Source: Palsa-1447 sp964414785
GTDB taxonomy: Bacteria; Verrucomicrobiota; Verrucomicrobiia; Opitutales; Opitutaceae
NCBI GenBank assembly: GCA_964414785.1
Contig: CAYPXZ010000018.1
Coordinates: 1 to 64,000, forward strand
Direction: 5' to 3'
DNA length: 64,000 nucleotides
The notes below the pieces were generated by a model, which made no database searches, had not been told where the DNA came from, and saw only the letters and a program-made list of their open reading frames with translations. Positions 44,940-54,177 of this stretch are shown piece by piece; position 1 is the stretch's first letter, and each line of letters starts with the position of its first letter. The position numbers were made by a program, and so were the translations under genes.

Positions 44940-45550
44940 TCCGGGCCTGGTTCCCCACGTTTGTCTACTGCGAGCCGCTCACCAAGTCCGGCCTGGAGAG
45001 GTTCAACATTGGCCTGGCCAAGGAGTGCCGCGCGCTCAGGGATTTTGACAAGGCCGGTAGGGCGTGGTCGCGCAAGAACTACCCCGGCGGCTACACGAGC
45101 TACGCCTCGCTCAACGAGCTCCACCGCTTCTCGAGCACGTTCGCGCTCCTTGAGAAGAGGATCTCGGTCCACGTCCGCAGGTTCGCGCGCGCCCTGGACC
45201 TGGACCTTCGCGGCCGCGAGATCCGCATGACCGACTTCTGGGTCAACATCATGCCCCCCTCGGCGTCGCACTCCCTCCACCTTCACCCGCTTTCCTTCGT
45301 GAGCGGCACCTACTACGTCGCGACACCGAACGGCTGCCCGGGCCTCAAGTTCGAGGACCCGCGGCTGGACAAGTTCATGGCCGCCCCGCCCCGGCTTCCC
45401 GGCGCGCGGGACGCGAACCGCACCCACGTGACCTACCCTGCGAAGGCCGGAAACCTCATCCTCTTCGAGAGCTGGCTCAGGCACGAGGTGGCTCAGAACC
45501 GGGTGGAAGACGAGAGGATCAGCGTCAGCTTCAACTACAACTGGACCTGA
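44936..45550 (+). CDS. 2OG-Fe(II) oxygenase (TIGR02466-type)
   Basis: A 204-aa non-heme iron oxygenase. The double-stranded beta-helix shows HSLHLHPLSFVSGTYYV (112-128), with probable iron ligands His115/His117, then FESWLRHEVAQNRVEDERISVSFNYNW, where His183 is the distal ligand and Arg194 the 2-oxoglutarate contact. TIGR02466-type proteins have no firmly known substrate. The ATG at 44936 overlaps the POT stop (ATGA), and a GNAT gene starts 4 bp after it. Confidence 0.85.
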   Translation: MIRAWFPTFVYCEPLTKSGLERFNIGLAKECRALRDFDKAGRAWSRKNYPGGYTSYASLNELHRFSSTFALLEKRISVHVRRFARALDLDLRGREIRMTDFWVNIMPPSASHSLHLHPLSFVSGTYYVATPNGCPGLKFEDPRLDKFMAAPPRLPGARDANRTHVTYPAKAGNLILFESWLRHEVAQNRVEDERISVSFNYNWT

Positions 45551-45554
45551 CGCC

Positions 45555-45995
45555 ATGGAACAACGGGGCGACTACACCTTGAGCCTGTCCGCGGCGGACC
45601 AGCAGCCCGAGGCGATCCACGCCTACCTGACGCGCTCGTACTGGGCCGAGGGGATTCCCCTTTCCGCGGTGGTTCGCTCGATGGGGCACTCGCTCTGCGT
45701 CGGCGTGTTCCACGGTGGGGAGCAGGTGGCGTTCGCCCGCGTCGTCAGCGATTTCACGACGTTCGCTTACCTCTGCGACGTGTATGTCCTCGAGGGGCAC
45801 CGCGGGAGGGGACTTGCCTCGTGGATGCTTGAGGCGATCGACGCGCACCCGGACCTGCAGGGACTAAGGCGCTTCATGCTGGCGACCCGGGACGCCCACA
45901 AGCTCTACGCGAAGCACGGGTTCACTCCGGTCAAGAAGCCGGAGTCCCTGATGGAAATCCTCAGGACCCCGGGGTTCCGCCGGAGCGAGGGCTAG
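45555..45995 (+). CDS. GNAT-family N-acetyltransferase
   Basis: A 146-aa acyltransferase. The acetyl-CoA loop LEGHRGRGLASWMLEAI (about 79-95) matches the Q/RxxGxG/A motif, preceded by VAFARVVSDFTTFAYLCDVYV. The C-terminal KLYAKHGFTPVKKPESLMEI is the usual beta6-alpha4 element. The acceptor is unknown. It is last in the POT - 2OG oxygenase - GNAT run. Confidence 0.9.
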   Translation: MEQRGDYTLSLSAADQQPEAIHAYLTRSYWAEGIPLSAVVRSMGHSLCVGVFHGGEQVAFARVVSDFTTFAYLCDVYVLEGHRGRGLASWMLEAIDAHPDLQGLRRFMLATRDAHKLYAKHGFTPVKKPESLMEILRTPGFRRSEG

Positions 45996-46085
45996 CCGGG
46001 GGCGCACCCATAACCCGAATGAGATCGGCAAACCCGGGCGCGCGGATCATCCTGCAGCCCTGGCCGCGCCAAATCAAATGACCCC

Positions 46086-46364
46086 ATGAAACCCCTCGTC
46101 GTCGCGCTCGTTAAGCTCCAGGGCGCCGTCCTGTTGGTCTTCGGCGTCATCAGCCTCACGTACTTTCACACCTACTATCAGAATCTCAGGGCGCCGCACC
46201 CGGCGCCCGACGCGGAGCTTGCGGCCCGGCTCGACTTCGCCGGGTGCCTGCTCCGGTTCGCCCTGTATTGGGCCACCGGCCTCGTGCTGATCGCCAAGGC
46301 CAACCCCATCGTAACGAAGCTCACCGACCGGGCCTCCAAGGACGAAGCCGGAAAGGCGGACTGA
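46086..46364 (+). CDS. Small two-TM membrane protein
   Basis: A 92-aa protein with two hydrophobic segments (about 6-28, VALVKLQGAVLLVFGVISL, and about 55-73, LLRFALYWATGLVLIAKA), and a short charged C-terminus. I recognise no family. It stands between the GNAT gene (90-bp gap) and the convergent oxidoreductase gene (16 bp). Confidence 0.6.
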   Translation: MKPLVVALVKLQGAVLLVFGVISLTYFHTYYQNLRAPHPAPDAELAARLDFAGCLLRFALYWATGLVLIAKANPIVTKLTDRASKDEAGKAD

Positions 46365-46380
46365 GACTTCGCGCCGGCCC

Positions 46381-47547
46381 CTAGGTTGCGATCCTGCGGG
46401 CCGCAGCCTGCGCCCGGAGCGCCAGCTCCGCGGCCTTGAACGCGTGCGCCTGCGTCATCGCCTTCTCCGTCCGGTTCAGGATGTCGAGGATGAGCTCCCC
46501 GAAGAAACGGTAGCCCACCTTCCCCGCGACCTGCAGGTGGCGCTCGCCGGAACCGTCGACGATGTACACGTGGTCCCCCGTCTTGTCGCGGGCGAGGTCG
46601 ACGTACTTGCGCAGCTCGATGAAGCCCTTGGTTCCAAGGATGAACGTCCTTCCGTCTCCCCAGGTGCTCAGCCCGTCCGGCGTGAACCAGTCTACCCGCA
46701 CGTAGTTCGACGTCCCGTTGTCCCCCAGGAGGGACGCCTCCCCGTAGTCCTCGAACTCGGGCTTGTCGGGGTTGGCGTAGTTCGCGACGGCCGCCTGCGT
46801 GATCGACGCCTCGGTCACCCCGCCGTAGGCGAGGAACTGCTCGAACTGGTGGCTGCCGATGTCGCAGAGGATGCCGCCGTACTTGGCCCGCTCGAAGAAC
46901 CAGGCGGGGCGAGAGGCCTTGCTCAGGCGGTGGGGGGCAATCGATGTCACCTGGACGACCCGGCCTATCGCACCCTGCTCGACCAGGTCCGTGGCGTACA
47001 TCGCCGACTCGTTGTGGAGCCGCTCGCCGTAGTACACCATGTACTTCTTACCCGTCCTGCCGACGACCGCCCTCGCCTGCTCGAGCTGCTCCAGGGTCGT
47101 AAACGGAGCCTTGTCGGAGAAATAGTCCTTCCCGCCCTCCATCACCCGGCAGCCCAGGGGGCCCCGCTCCGACGTGACCGCAGCCGCCGCGACGAGGCGG
47201 ACCTCGCGATCGCCAAGGATGTCGTCGAGCGATCGGGCCACCCGGGCCTGAGGGTACTTTGCAAGGAAGGCCTTCGTCTTCGCCTCGTCGGGCTCATAGA
47301 CCCACTTGAGCGTGGCGCCCGCCTCGATGAGCCCGTTGCACATGCCGTTGATGTGCCCGTGGTCGAGGTGCGCCGCGCCAAAGACAAATTCACCGGCCCC
47401 GACAACCGGGCGGGGGATTCCGCGGGGAGCGTAGTCCATGCCGCTGACGGGGGCGGGACCCGCGCCCTCGGCGCCAAATGCCCTGGGTAAGACGGCTCCG
47501 GCGGCGACCATGGCCGCGGTCTGCGAGATGAAGTTTCGGCGGTTCAT
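46381..47547 (-). CDS. Tat-exported Gfo/Idh/MocA oxidoreductase
   Basis: A 388-aa dehydrogenase-family protein. It starts with a Tat signal (MNRRNFISQTAAMVAAGAV). The Rossmann part lacks the clearest GxGxxG, but HINGMCNGLIEAGATLKWVYEPD and the EKP-equivalent DKAPFTTLEQLEQA segment fit. The C-terminal domain carries GGILCDIGSHQFEQFLAYGG. Family members act on sugars or cyclitols, often in Verrucomicrobia and Planctomycetes, where many are exported. Substrate unknown. It lies 25 bp after a second such gene. Confidence 0.85.
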   Translation of the reverse strand: MNRRNFISQTAAMVAAGAVLPRAFGAEGAGPAPVSGMDYAPRGIPRPVVGAGEFVFGAAHLDHGHINGMCNGLIEAGATLKWVYEPDEAKTKAFLAKYPQARVARSLDDILGDREVRLVAAAAVTSERGPLGCRVMEGGKDYFSDKAPFTTLEQLEQARAVVGRTGKKYMVYYGERLHNESAMYATDLVEQGAIGRVVQVTSIAPHRLSKASRPAWFFERAKYGGILCDIGSHQFEQFLAYGGVTEASITQAAVANYANPDKPEFEDYGEASLLGDNGTSNYVRVDWFTPDGLSTWGDGRTFILGTKGFIELRKYVDLARDKTGDHVYIVDGSGERHLQVAGKVGYRFFGELILDILNRTEKAMTQAHAFKAAELALRAQAAARRIAT

Positions 47548-47572
47548 AGTGAGTGTGGCCCATGGGCCCCTG

Positions 47573-48961
47573 CTAGGCGCCGAGGAGGTGCCTGATCCCG
47601 TAGGGCGCGCGCTCGGGCCGGGAGAGCATGGCGTTCGCCTCGTCGTCGTCCACGAACCGCTCGGCCGCCGGATCCCAGGTTAGGGGGCGCTTCAATTTCA
47701 TCGCGATCCAGCTGACGATGCACGCCGTGTTGCTGCGGTGGGCGATCGGGGCCGGCGACATCGTCGTCTCGCGCGAGCGCACGCACTCAAGGAAGTTGAG
47801 GTGGTGCTCGCTGCTGCGCGGCAGGTGGACGGTGAGTCCCTTGGGGTCGAGCAGCCTCGGATCGCTCGCGTCGAGCGCCTTGGACCGCCTCGCGGACTTC
47901 GGGTCGCTCGGGGTCGCCATCGCCTCCCCGCGGGAGACGAATATCCAGCCCTCGTCCCCGAAGAACCGGATCCCGTTCTCAAAGTCGTTGGAGACGGTGA
48001 GCTTGACCCCCCCCGGGTAGGCGAGCTCCACGTGGTAGGCCCCGTGCACGTTCCAAATCTTGTTCGTCGGGAAGACCGCCGTGCCCTCCACCCGCGACGG
48101 GCCGCCGAGCTCGACGTTCATCCCCCAGTGCGCGATGTCAAAATGGTGGGCGCCCCACCCCGTGATCATCCCCAGGGTGAAGGCCTCGTTGCGCATCCAG
48201 CCCGGACGGTCATAGCCGCTCTGCGGATGCACCCGCTGCTCGGTGTAGTATGCGCTGGGCGTCGGACCAAGCCAGCGGTCGTAGTCCAGGTTCGGGGGAA
48301 CCGGCTGTTCCGGGTTGTCGGGGGCCGTGGGGTCGAGGGGCAGCCCGATCTCGACGCGGGTGAGACGGCCCACGCGGCCGCTTCGAACCAGCTCGCACGC
48401 GAGGCGGAACTGCGAGGTCGATCTCTGCTGGCTACCAAGCTGGAAGACCCGGCCATGCTTCTTGACCGCGTCCCGCAGAAGGACCCCCTCGTCGAACGTC
48501 AACGTCATCGGCTTCTGCAGGTACACGTCCTTCCCTGATCTTATCGCGGCAAAGGCGAGCTCGGCGTGCGAATGGTCGGGGGTGCTGATGACGATGGCGT
48601 CGATGTCATCCCTGGCGACGAGCTCCCGGTAGTCCCCGTAGGCCTGGATCGCGGGCTTCGGGGCGCCGCCGTCCCTCGCAGACTGCTCGATCAGCACCCT
48701 GCCCTCGGCGAGGCGCTTTGAGTCCAGGTCGCACAGGGCGACGTAGTCGCCCAGGTTTGCCGCGAGGACAGCCGGTATGTCGTGGCCCCGGGCGATCCTG
48801 CCCGCGCCTATCTGGCCGAGCCGCAGGCGGTTGCTGGGGGAGCCGGCTCCCAGTAGGCGCGAGGGCACGACCAGCGGAAATGACGAGAGGAGGGCGGCAC
48901 CGGCCGCCGACCTGATGAAGTCGCGGCGTGAGAGGGTCGACGGGGCTGACGGGGGTTTCAT
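47573..48961 (-). CDS. Tat-exported Gfo/Idh/MocA oxidoreductase
   Basis: A 462-aa paralogue. The signal contains the Tat motif SRRDFIRSAAGAALLSS. The dinucleotide site LRLGQIGAGRIARGHDIP and the EKP-type motif DVYLQKPMTLTFDEG (QKP) are clear, and MITGWGAHHFDIAHWGM is the catalytic-region signature. The start at 48961 (MKPPSAPST) is preferred; the longer reading upstream is low-complexity. Together with the downstream neighbour it probably forms a two-gene exported sugar-oxidising unit, inferred from adjacency. Confidence 0.88.
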   Translation of the reverse strand: MKPPSAPSTLSRRDFIRSAAGAALLSSFPLVVPSRLLGAGSPSNRLRLGQIGAGRIARGHDIPAVLAANLGDYVALCDLDSKRLAEGRVLIEQSARDGGAPKPAIQAYGDYRELVARDDIDAIVISTPDHSHAELAFAAIRSGKDVYLQKPMTLTFDEGVLLRDAVKKHGRVFQLGSQQRSTSQFRLACELVRSGRVGRLTRVEIGLPLDPTAPDNPEQPVPPNLDYDRWLGPTPSAYYTEQRVHPQSGYDRPGWMRNEAFTLGMITGWGAHHFDIAHWGMNVELGGPSRVEGTAVFPTNKIWNVHGAYHVELAYPGGVKLTVSNDFENGIRFFGDEGWIFVSRGEAMATPSDPKSARRSKALDASDPRLLDPKGLTVHLPRSSEHHLNFLECVRSRETTMSPAPIAHRSNTACIVSWIAMKLKRPLTWDPAAERFVDDDEANAMLSRPERAPYGIRHLLGA

Positions 48962-49170
48962 GGGGACGGGCACTCCAGGGGGTGGCTGCGCGGGCGCCCA
49001 CACGGTCGCGGGCAGTCCCAGTCTTGAGGGGAAGCAGCCGGGACGTCGAGCCGACATGTGCGCCGGGGCGGGGCCATTGGCGGCTTGCCTATCGGCCGGC
49101 CGGGCCCCGGAATCGGGTCCGGCGCGCCCGCACCCCCATGGAGGGGATGGCGCCGGAGCGCCCCCACCCC

Positions 49171-49935
49171 ATGCCCAAGAAAAAGAAATCGCTGGCTGCC
49201 CTCGTAACGGGGGCCTCGCGCGGGATCGGGCGCCAAATCGCGCTCCACCTGGCGGCGCGAGGCGTCCGGGTCGGCATCCACTACTTGAAGCACAAGGCTG
49301 CCGCGTTGGCGGTCCTGGACGCCCTGCCGGGCAAGGGCCACGCGATATTCCAGGCGGACATGGCCGACCCGGCGGCGGTCGAGAGGCTCTGGAAGTCGGC
49401 CACGCGACGCCTTGGCCCGATCGGCATCGTGGTGAACAATGCCGCCGTGCACGGCGAGCACCCACCGCTCTCGACCGGCTACAAGGCGTGGCGCCGTTCG
49501 TGGGAGCGCATCATCGCGGCCAACCTCGTGGGCCCCGCCAATCTCTCCTACTTCGCCGCAAGAGAGATGGCCTCATCGGGGGGCGGCAGGATCGTGAACA
49601 TTTCATCGCGCGGCGCATTCAGGGGCGAGCCCGAGTCGCCGGCCTACGGGGCGAGCAAGGCGGGGGTCAATTCCCTGAGCCAGTCGCTCGCCAAGGGCCT
49701 GGCCCCCCACGGCGTCCTCGTCTTCTGCATCGCGCCCGGCTGGGTGGAGACCGAGATGGCCGCGGCCACCCTCGCGGGCCCTCGCGGCGACGAGATCCGC
49801 AGCCAGCACCCGCTGGGGCGCGTGAACCATGCCGGGGAGATTGCCCTTGCGGCGGTCTTCTGCGCGCTGGACGCACCCGCCGCCATGACGGGCTGCGTCA
49901 TCGACGTGAACGGCGCCTCCTACCTGAGGACCTAG
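49171..49935 (+). CDS. Short-chain dehydrogenase/reductase
   Basis: A 254-aa SDR-family oxidoreductase. The cofactor motif TGASRGIG is near residues 12-20, NNAAVHG is the NNAG-type motif, the catalytic Tyr-Lys is in SPAYGASKAG (YxxxK), with Ser in NISSRGAF. CIAPGWVETEM is typical of classical SDRs. FabG-like, but the substrate is unknown. I prefer ATG 49171; ATGs at 49138 and 49147 lack a well-placed ribosome site. Its stop overlaps the convergent permease gene by 4 bp. Confidence 0.9.
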   Translation: MPKKKKSLAALVTGASRGIGRQIALHLAARGVRVGIHYLKHKAAALAVLDALPGKGHAIFQADMADPAAVERLWKSATRRLGPIGIVVNNAAVHGEHPPLSTGYKAWRRSWERIIAANLVGPANLSYFAAREMASSGGGRIVNISSRGAFRGEPESPAYGASKAGVNSLSQSLAKGLAPHGVLVFCIAPGWVETEMAAATLAGPRGDEIRSQHPLGRVNHAGEIALAAVFCALDAPAAMTGCVIDVNGASYLRT

Positions 49936-51044
49936 CGCAGCCTTGCGAACAGGATGACGGCAAGGCCCGCCATGCCGATGTTGGGAAGCCACGCCGCGAG
50001 GGCGGGGTCCACGATCTGCTTGGTCGCGAGCGAGGCCGCCAGGTTCTGAAGGATGAAGTAGAGGAAGAAAAGGCCGATGGCCTTGGAGACGCCGACTGCG
50101 GGGTTGACCCGGACGCCTGCCGCGGCGAAGGGGATCGCGATCGCGATGACGATCAGGGGGGAGAGGATGTCCGCGATCAGGCCAAAGTAGCGGACCGCGT
50201 ACGGCACGCTCTTCGGGTTGTTCTCCCGCGCCAGGTAGTCGATCAGATCCCGAAGCTCGGTCGACGAGAGGTCGATCGGCCTGCGGTCGATCAGCATCAT
50301 GAGCTTGGGATCCTCGCGGAAGCGCGTGAAGACGAGCTCGGTGAAGGGCGTCGAGGAGGTGTTGACCCCCGTTTCGGGATCGTAGCCCATCTGCCTGCCG
50401 TCCTTGAAGACCCACCCCCTCCTCTCGTCGTCGTACCAGGCCTCGGTGGCCACGATCCGGTTCGTCTCGCGGCCGCGGACGTCGAGCTCGGTCACGTCGG
50501 CCCCGTAGGCCCGGCGGGTGAACTTGCTGTAGCGGTTGAAGAACCACATGCGCCTGGGGTACGGGTTGTCGAACCCGACGCTGTAGACCGCCCCGATCCG
50601 GTCCACGGGGAGGAGCTGGGCCTGCTTCTTGAACTGGAACTCCTCCTTCATCAGGCGGGTCTTCTCGACGGACCAGGGGACCACCTGGGAGTTGAGCCAG
50701 TACGAGAGGGCGCAGCACAGCAGGCCCACGATCCAGATCGGGGCCATCAGACGCGAATAGCCCACCCCCGCGGCCCGCATCGCGGTCAGCTCGTTCGCCT
50801 TGTGGAGCTTCCCGAGGACAAAGAGGGTCGAGAGGAGCAGCACGATCGGCAGGGTGAACGCGAGGAAACCCGGGATTGCCACCAGGATGTAGAGGCCGAG
50901 GTCGGCCACCCTCGCCCCGGCCTCATGGAGGTCCCTGAAATCGTCGTACATCACCTGCACCAGCAGCAGGCCGCACGTGAGCACGAGCACCAGGCCCAGG
51001 ATCGATAGCCATTCGCGCAGGAGATGCCGGTCGAACGTGTTCAA
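49932..51044 (-). CDS. LptF/LptG-family LPS-transport permease
   Basis: Inner-membrane component of the LptB2FG exporter that drives LPS to the outer membrane. It has 370 aa from TTG 51044 (N-terminus LNTFDRHLLREWLSILGL). Two transmembrane segments at the N-terminus and four near the C-terminus flank a periplasmic domain (about 120-270). NELTAMRAAGVGYSRLMAPI is the family signature. An in-frame ATG at 51122 adds 26 residues through an AT-rich stretch that looks like intergenic DNA. It stands alone; whether it is F or G is not decided. Confidence 0.88.
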   Translation of the reverse strand: MNTFDRHLLREWLSILGLVLVLTCGLLLVQVMYDDFRDLHEAGARVADLGLYILVAIPGFLAFTLPIVLLLSTLFVLGKLHKANELTAMRAAGVGYSRLMAPIWIVGLLCCALSYWLNSQVVPWSVEKTRLMKEEFQFKKQAQLLPVDRIGAVYSVGFDNPYPRRMWFFNRYSKFTRRAYGADVTELDVRGRETNRIVATEAWYDDERRGWVFKDGRQMGYDPETGVNTSSTPFTELVFTRFREDPKLMMLIDRRPIDLSSTELRDLIDYLARENNPKSVPYAVRYFGLIADILSPLIVIAIAIPFAAAGVRVNPAVGVSKAIGLFFLYFILQNLAASLATKQIVDPALAAWLPNIGMAGLAVILFARLR

Positions 51045-51145
51045 CGGGCCGAGCGAAGCAGGCCAACCCCCGTAAATCAAATAAGTAAGGCAATTCGGTT
51101 GAAACCCGCCCCGCGCTGCCATTGGCTGCGGCCACGCAAATCCTC

Positions 51146-52273
51146 ATGTTCCATCCCTTCCGCTCCCTCGTGGCCCTGGCGGTTATGGGCGCCCTAAGCG
51201 GCGCGGCCGCTCAGGAATCAGTCAAGATCGGCGAATACGCCTCCCTGACCGGCAAGGAGGCGGCCTTCGGGCAGTCGTCCCACAAGGGCACCATCCTGGC
51301 CGTCGAGGAGCTCAATGCCGCCGGGGGGGTCCTCGGGCGCCCGATCGAGCTCATCACCGACGACAACCAGTCGAAGCAGGGGGAGTCGGCCACGATCGTC
51401 AAGAAGCTCATCTTCCGGGAGAAGGTCGTCGGGATCCTGGGAGAGGTGGCCTCGATGCGCTCGCTGGAGGCTGCCCCGCTCTGCCAGGCGTACAAGACCC
51501 CGATGATCTCGCCCTCGTCCACCAACCCCAAGGTGACCGAGATCGGCAACTACATATTCCGGGTGTGCTTCATCGACCCCTTCCAGGGAACCGTCATGGC
51601 GAAGTTCGCAAAGGAGACGCTCAAGATCCACCGGGTCGCCGTGCTCACCTCGGTCTCGTCCGCGTACAGCGTGGGCCTGGCGAAGTACTTCAAGGAGCGC
51701 TTCATTGCGGACGGCGGCGTCATCGCGATCGAGCAGAAGTATACGGAGGGCGACAAGGACTTCAACGCGCAGCTTACGGCGATCAAGGCGGAGGGGGTCG
51801 AGGGCATCTTCGTCCCCGGCTACTACACCGAGGCCGCCCTCATCTGCAGGCAGGCCCGCGAGCTGGACATGTCCCTTCCGCTCTTCGGGGGCGACGGCTG
51901 GGAGGCACCCGAGCTGGTCCAGATCGGCGGCACGGCGGTCGAGGGCTGCTACTACTCGACGCACTATTCGCCCCAGGTGGACACGCCCGCCGTGAAGAAA
52001 TTCGTCGCCCGCTTCGGGGCGCGCTTCGGAGGGGAGACGCCGGACGCGATGGCGGCCCTCGGCTACGACTCGGCGCAGGTCATGGTCGACGCCATCCGGC
52101 GCGCCGGCTCGACCGACGGCACCGCGATCCGCGACGCGCTCGCGGCGCTCAAGAACTTCGAGGGGGTCACGGGCGCGACGACGATGGACAAGGACCGCAA
52201 CGCGATCAAAGCTGCGGTCGTGATCATGGTGAAGGATGGCCAGTTCAAGTTCGTCCAGAGTGTCGCCCCCTAG
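51146..52273 (+). CDS. livJ: Branched-chain amino-acid ABC transporter substrate-binding protein
   Basis: Periplasmic type I binding protein, 375 aa, with a signal peptide (MFHPFRSLVALAVMGALSGAAAQ). The family pattern VKIGEYASLTGKEAAFGQ, GTILAVEELNAAGGVLGRPIEL, DDNQSKQGE and KTPMISPSSTNPKVTEIG match LivJ/HbaE-like proteins that bind Leu/Ile/Val or related ligands. It is first in livJHMGF, followed by livH at 21 bp. The 101-bp upstream AT-rich region is probably the promoter. Ligand specificity is inferred from family. Confidence 0.93.
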   Translation: MFHPFRSLVALAVMGALSGAAAQESVKIGEYASLTGKEAAFGQSSHKGTILAVEELNAAGGVLGRPIELITDDNQSKQGESATIVKKLIFREKVVGILGEVASMRSLEAAPLCQAYKTPMISPSSTNPKVTEIGNYIFRVCFIDPFQGTVMAKFAKETLKIHRVAVLTSVSSAYSVGLAKYFKERFIADGGVIAIEQKYTEGDKDFNAQLTAIKAEGVEGIFVPGYYTEAALICRQARELDMSLPLFGGDGWEAPELVQIGGTAVEGCYYSTHYSPQVDTPAVKKFVARFGARFGGETPDAMAALGYDSAQVMVDAIRRAGSTDGTAIRDALAALKNFEGVTGATTMDKDRNAIKAAVVIMVKDGQFKFVQSVAP

Positions 52274-52294
52274 CACGATGCTAAGCCCGGCGGC

Positions 52295-53185
52295 ATGACG
52301 GAGTTCCTCCAGCAGCTCCTTAACGGCCTCTCTCTCGGCGCCATCTACGCCCTCATCGCGCTTGGGTACACGATGGTCTATGGCGTGCTGCGCTTCATCA
52401 ACTTCGCGCACTCGGACGTCTTCATGGTCGGCGCCTTCATCGGCTACTACGTCGGCGAGCACCTGCCGAGCGGCACCGTCCTCGGCGGCTTGGTCGTCCT
52501 CGCGGCCGCGATGGCGGGCTGCGCGGTCCTTGGCATCGTGATCGAGCGCCTGGTCTACCGGCCCCTGCGCGGGGGGCCGACCCTCAACGTCCTCATCACG
52601 GCCATCGGCATGTCCCTCTTTCTGGAATACACGGGCCAGCTCGTCTTCGGGGCGACGCCCCGGGCGTTTCCCTCCATCTTCCCAGCCAAGGTCATCTCGG
52701 TCCACGGCCTCATCATTTCCATGAACCAGCTGATCGTGATCCTCGTGGCGACGGTGCTGATGGTCGCACTCGAGTTCACGGTCTTCCGGACGAAGATCGG
52801 AACGGCGATGAGGGCCGTGGCCCTCAATCCCAAGGCCGCCCAGCTGGTCGGCATCAACATCGACATCGTGATCTCGTTCACGTTCGGGCTCGGCTCGGCG
52901 CTCGCCGCGGCGGGCGGCGTCCTCTATGCGCTCAACTATCCGTCAATCGACCCGCTCATGGGAGTCGTGCCCGGGCTCAAGGCGTTCGTCGCCGCCGTCC
53001 TTGGCGGCGTCGGGAACATCCCCGGGGCGGCGCTTGGCGCCCTGATCCTCGGAATGGTTGAGACCTTCGTCGACGGGTCCCGGTGGTCGACCTACAAGGA
53101 CGCGATCGCCTTCGCCATCCTGATCGGGATCCTCCTGTTCCGGCCGGCGGGGCTCCTCGGAAGGCTCTCCGCGGAGAAAGTGTAG
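52295..53185 (+). CDS. livH: Branched-chain amino-acid ABC transporter permease LivH
   Basis: Inner-membrane permease of 296 aa with about eight hydrophobic segments. It begins LLNGLSLGAIYALIALGYTMVYGVLRFINFAHSD, the LivH signature. RAVALNPKAAQLVGINIDIVI and AFVAAVLGGVGNIPGAALGALILG are the coupling and EAA-type loops. It follows livJ by 21 bp and precedes livM by 7 bp. Confidence 0.95.
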   Translation: MTEFLQQLLNGLSLGAIYALIALGYTMVYGVLRFINFAHSDVFMVGAFIGYYVGEHLPSGTVLGGLVVLAAAMAGCAVLGIVIERLVYRPLRGGPTLNVLITAIGMSLFLEYTGQLVFGATPRAFPSIFPAKVISVHGLIISMNQLIVILVATVLMVALEFTVFRTKIGTAMRAVALNPKAAQLVGINIDIVISFTFGLGSALAAAGGVLYALNYPSIDPLMGVVPGLKAFVAAVLGGVGNIPGAALGALILGMVETFVDGSRWSTYKDAIAFAILIGILLFRPAGLLGRLSAEKV

Positions 53186-53192
53186 GCAAGCG

Positions 53193-54173
53193 ATGCCAAA
53201 GCCGCTCATCACTCTCCTTGCCGCGGTGCTGGCTGCCTTCGCTGTCTCGCACTACTCGGACCACATCGACCCCTACTACCTGGACGTCATCACGGGGGTC
53301 GGGATCAATGTCATCCTCGCCGTCTCCCTGAATCTCGTGAACGGCTACACCGGCCAGTTCTCGCTCGGGCACGCGGGATTCATGTCGGTCGGGGCCTACC
53401 TCTCGGCGGCCGTCACGCTGCTCCTCGGGCCGCGGCTCTTCGGGGACGCGGGCGGGACCGGCCTGGAGCAGGGCCTTCTCTTCCTCGGGGCCCTCGTTGC
53501 AGGCGGCATGGGGGCGGCGCTCGCAGGCCTCGCCGTCGGGATCCCGTCCCTTCGGCTAAAGGGAGACTACCTGGCGCTCGTGACCCTGGGGTTCGGGGAG
53601 ATCATCAGGGTCGTCTTCCAGAACGTGGAGTCCCTCGGCGGGGCTCTCGGGCTGAACGGCATTCCCAACTACACGACCGTGTTCTGGGTGTACTCCTTCG
53701 CGGCACTGACGGTCTTCACGGTCGTCTGCCTCGTGCGCTCGACCTATGGCCGGGGCTTCCTGGCGACCCACGACGACGAGATGGCGTCCGAGGCGGTCGG
53801 GCTCGACACCACGCGCTACAAGATCGTGGCCTTCGTCGTGGGAGCGTTCTTCGCCGGCGTCGCCGGCGGGCTCTACGGGCACTTCAAGCTGACCATCACG
53901 CCGACGGGTTTCGACTTCACCAAGAGCATAGAGATCGTCGTCATGGTGATCCTTGGCGGGATGGGCAACACGCCCGGGGTGATCCTGGCGGCGATCCTGC
54001 TGACCGTCCTTCCCGAGGTGCTCCGCGCGGTCGACCAGTACCGGATGGTCCTCTACTCGCTGCTGCTGATCGTGCTCATGCTGGTCCGGCCCAGGGGGCT
54101 CTTCAATTTCGACTACTCGGCGATCGCTGCGCGCCTGCGCGCGCGGCTCACGCGGGCGCGCAGCGGGGACTAA
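53193..54173 (+). CDS. livM: Branched-chain amino-acid ABC transporter permease LivM
   Basis: Second inner-membrane permease, 326 aa. The segments VILAVSLNLVNGYTGQFSLGHAGFMSVGAYLSA and LRLKGDYLALVTLGFGEIIRVVFQN are typical of LivM, as is FFAGVAGGLYGHFKLTITPTGF with KSIEIVVMVILGGMGNTPG. It lies 7 bp after livH and 4 bp before livG. Confidence 0.95.
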   Translation: MPKPLITLLAAVLAAFAVSHYSDHIDPYYLDVITGVGINVILAVSLNLVNGYTGQFSLGHAGFMSVGAYLSAAVTLLLGPRLFGDAGGTGLEQGLLFLGALVAGGMGAALAGLAVGIPSLRLKGDYLALVTLGFGEIIRVVFQNVESLGGALGLNGIPNYTTVFWVYSFAALTVFTVVCLVRSTYGRGFLATHDDEMASEAVGLDTTRYKIVAFVVGAFFAGVAGGLYGHFKLTITPTGFDFTKSIEIVVMVILGGMGNTPGVILAAILLTVLPEVLRAVDQYRMVLYSLLLIVLMLVRPRGLFNFDYSAIAARLRARLTRARSGD

Positions 54174-54177
54174 GGCG

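Noticed and set aside
48928..49170. N-terminal extension of the SDR gene to 48928
   Set aside because: The added sequence is low-complexity, overlaps the divergent oxidoreductase start, and lies upstream of the normal SDR N-terminus.
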